From: Ruminococcus sp.
GTDB lineage: Bacteria > Bacillota_A > Clostridia > Oscillospirales > Ruminococcaceae
Reading direction: 5' to 3'
DNA length: 32,507 nt
NCBI GenBank assembly: GCA_017536105.1
Contig: JAFXRZ010000013.1
Coordinates: 1-32,507, forward strand
In this document: in pieces, positions 32,308 through 32,507 of the stretch
How the letters are laid out: every line of letters starts with the position of its first letter
Numbering within the stretch: position 1 is the first letter of the stretch
Translations under genes and position numbers: made by a program
Notes under the pieces: model-generated
Told to the model about the DNA's origin: nothing
Database searches by the model: none
Seen by the model: the letters and a program-made list of their open reading frames with translations, nothing else

Positions 32308-32350
32308 AAAAGATCACACACGGTTTTGTTCGTGCGTGATCTTTTTTTGA
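32305..32350 (+). terminator. Terminator of the nusA-ribF operon
   Basis: AAAGATCACACACG pairs with CGTGCGTGATCTTT (one mismatch) and is followed by TTTTT. Confidence 0.85.
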
Positions 32351-32358
32351 TAATCTAA

Positions 32359-32507
32359 GGCAACACCGCACAACCCGCGGCTAGCGCCTCTGCACGTCAT
32401 CTGCTTGCCATTTTTCCGTCATATTTCCCAAATTCTCCTTGAAAGGCGCCAGCCTTCCTGCGTCGAATTTAGGCAATCTGACAAAAAAATGGACGTCGCA
32501 TCTGACG
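32359..32507. repeat. Left part of a MITE-like element truncated by the window end
   Basis: Begins with the 18-bp terminal repeat GGCAACACCGCACAACCC (32359-32376). 32409-32507 duplicates 1-99. The first 50 bp are absent from the left end of the window, as expected if the two ends are complementary parts of one element type in the same orientation. Confidence 0.75.

Noticed and set aside
1..32507. Circular plasmid or phage genome from the matching ends
   Set aside because: The content is core chromosomal (nusA, infB, purB, rpsT) with no replication, mobilisation or phage genes; the match lies inside a repeat.

Overview
This window looks like a chromosomal piece of a Gram-positive, spore-forming gut or rumen Clostridium relative, most likely an Oscillospiraceae member close to Ruminococcus. 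The reasons are strong AGGAGG-type ribosome sites, TTGACA/TATAAT promoters, a spore germination protease (gpr) beside rpsT, a class B sortase, intracellular arabinofuranosidase and CE2-type esterase genes, and many short palindromic repeats. The genus is an inference from gene content and style. The first 99 bases (1-99) are identical to the last 99 (32409-32507). Both ends lie inside one mobile-type repeat, so the contig probably broke at a dispersed element rather than being a circular replicon.

Layout. 1-5.5 kb, minus strand: a GH51 arabinofuranosidase with its own promoter, then an apparent operon purB > two-TM protein > metY > 67-aa protein. The ribosome site of the 67-aa gene is buried in a perfect 11-bp hairpin. 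5.5-9.7 kb: a YetF/DUF421 and DUF4363 pair, a signal-less GH25 lysozyme-like protein, gpr, a 1.1-kb palindrome-rich gap, and rpsT. 9.8-14.3 kb: a small membrane protein, a structured intergenic stretch, a solitary type IV pilin behind a perfect consensus promoter, and two divergent SGNH hydrolases (a cytoplasmic CE2-like esterase and a lipoprotein).

14.4-18.8 kb, minus strand: the most striking block. In transcription order it holds a Wzz-type chain-length protein, a BY-kinase with an unusually regular tyrosine tail, a class B sortase, a protein with an SPSTG sorting signal, and an LCP glycopolymer ligase. There are no glycosyltransferases. It looks like a dedicated module joining polysaccharide control to sortase display. 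19.4-22.8 kb: a DRE-TIM aldolase-like enzyme, a SLOG (YpsA-like) protein, a MITE-like repeat, an LCP-like protein lacking catalytic residues, and a P-II-like protein.

22.9-32.3 kb, plus strand: a promoter, an immediate terminator-like hairpin and a ~330-bp fold-back element lie ahead of the translation operon nusA-ylxR-ylxQ-infB-(lipoprotein)-rimP-rbfA-nrnA-truB-ribF. rimP sits after infB instead of before nusA, with a lipoprotein gene between them. The operon ends in a clear terminator before the terminal repeat.
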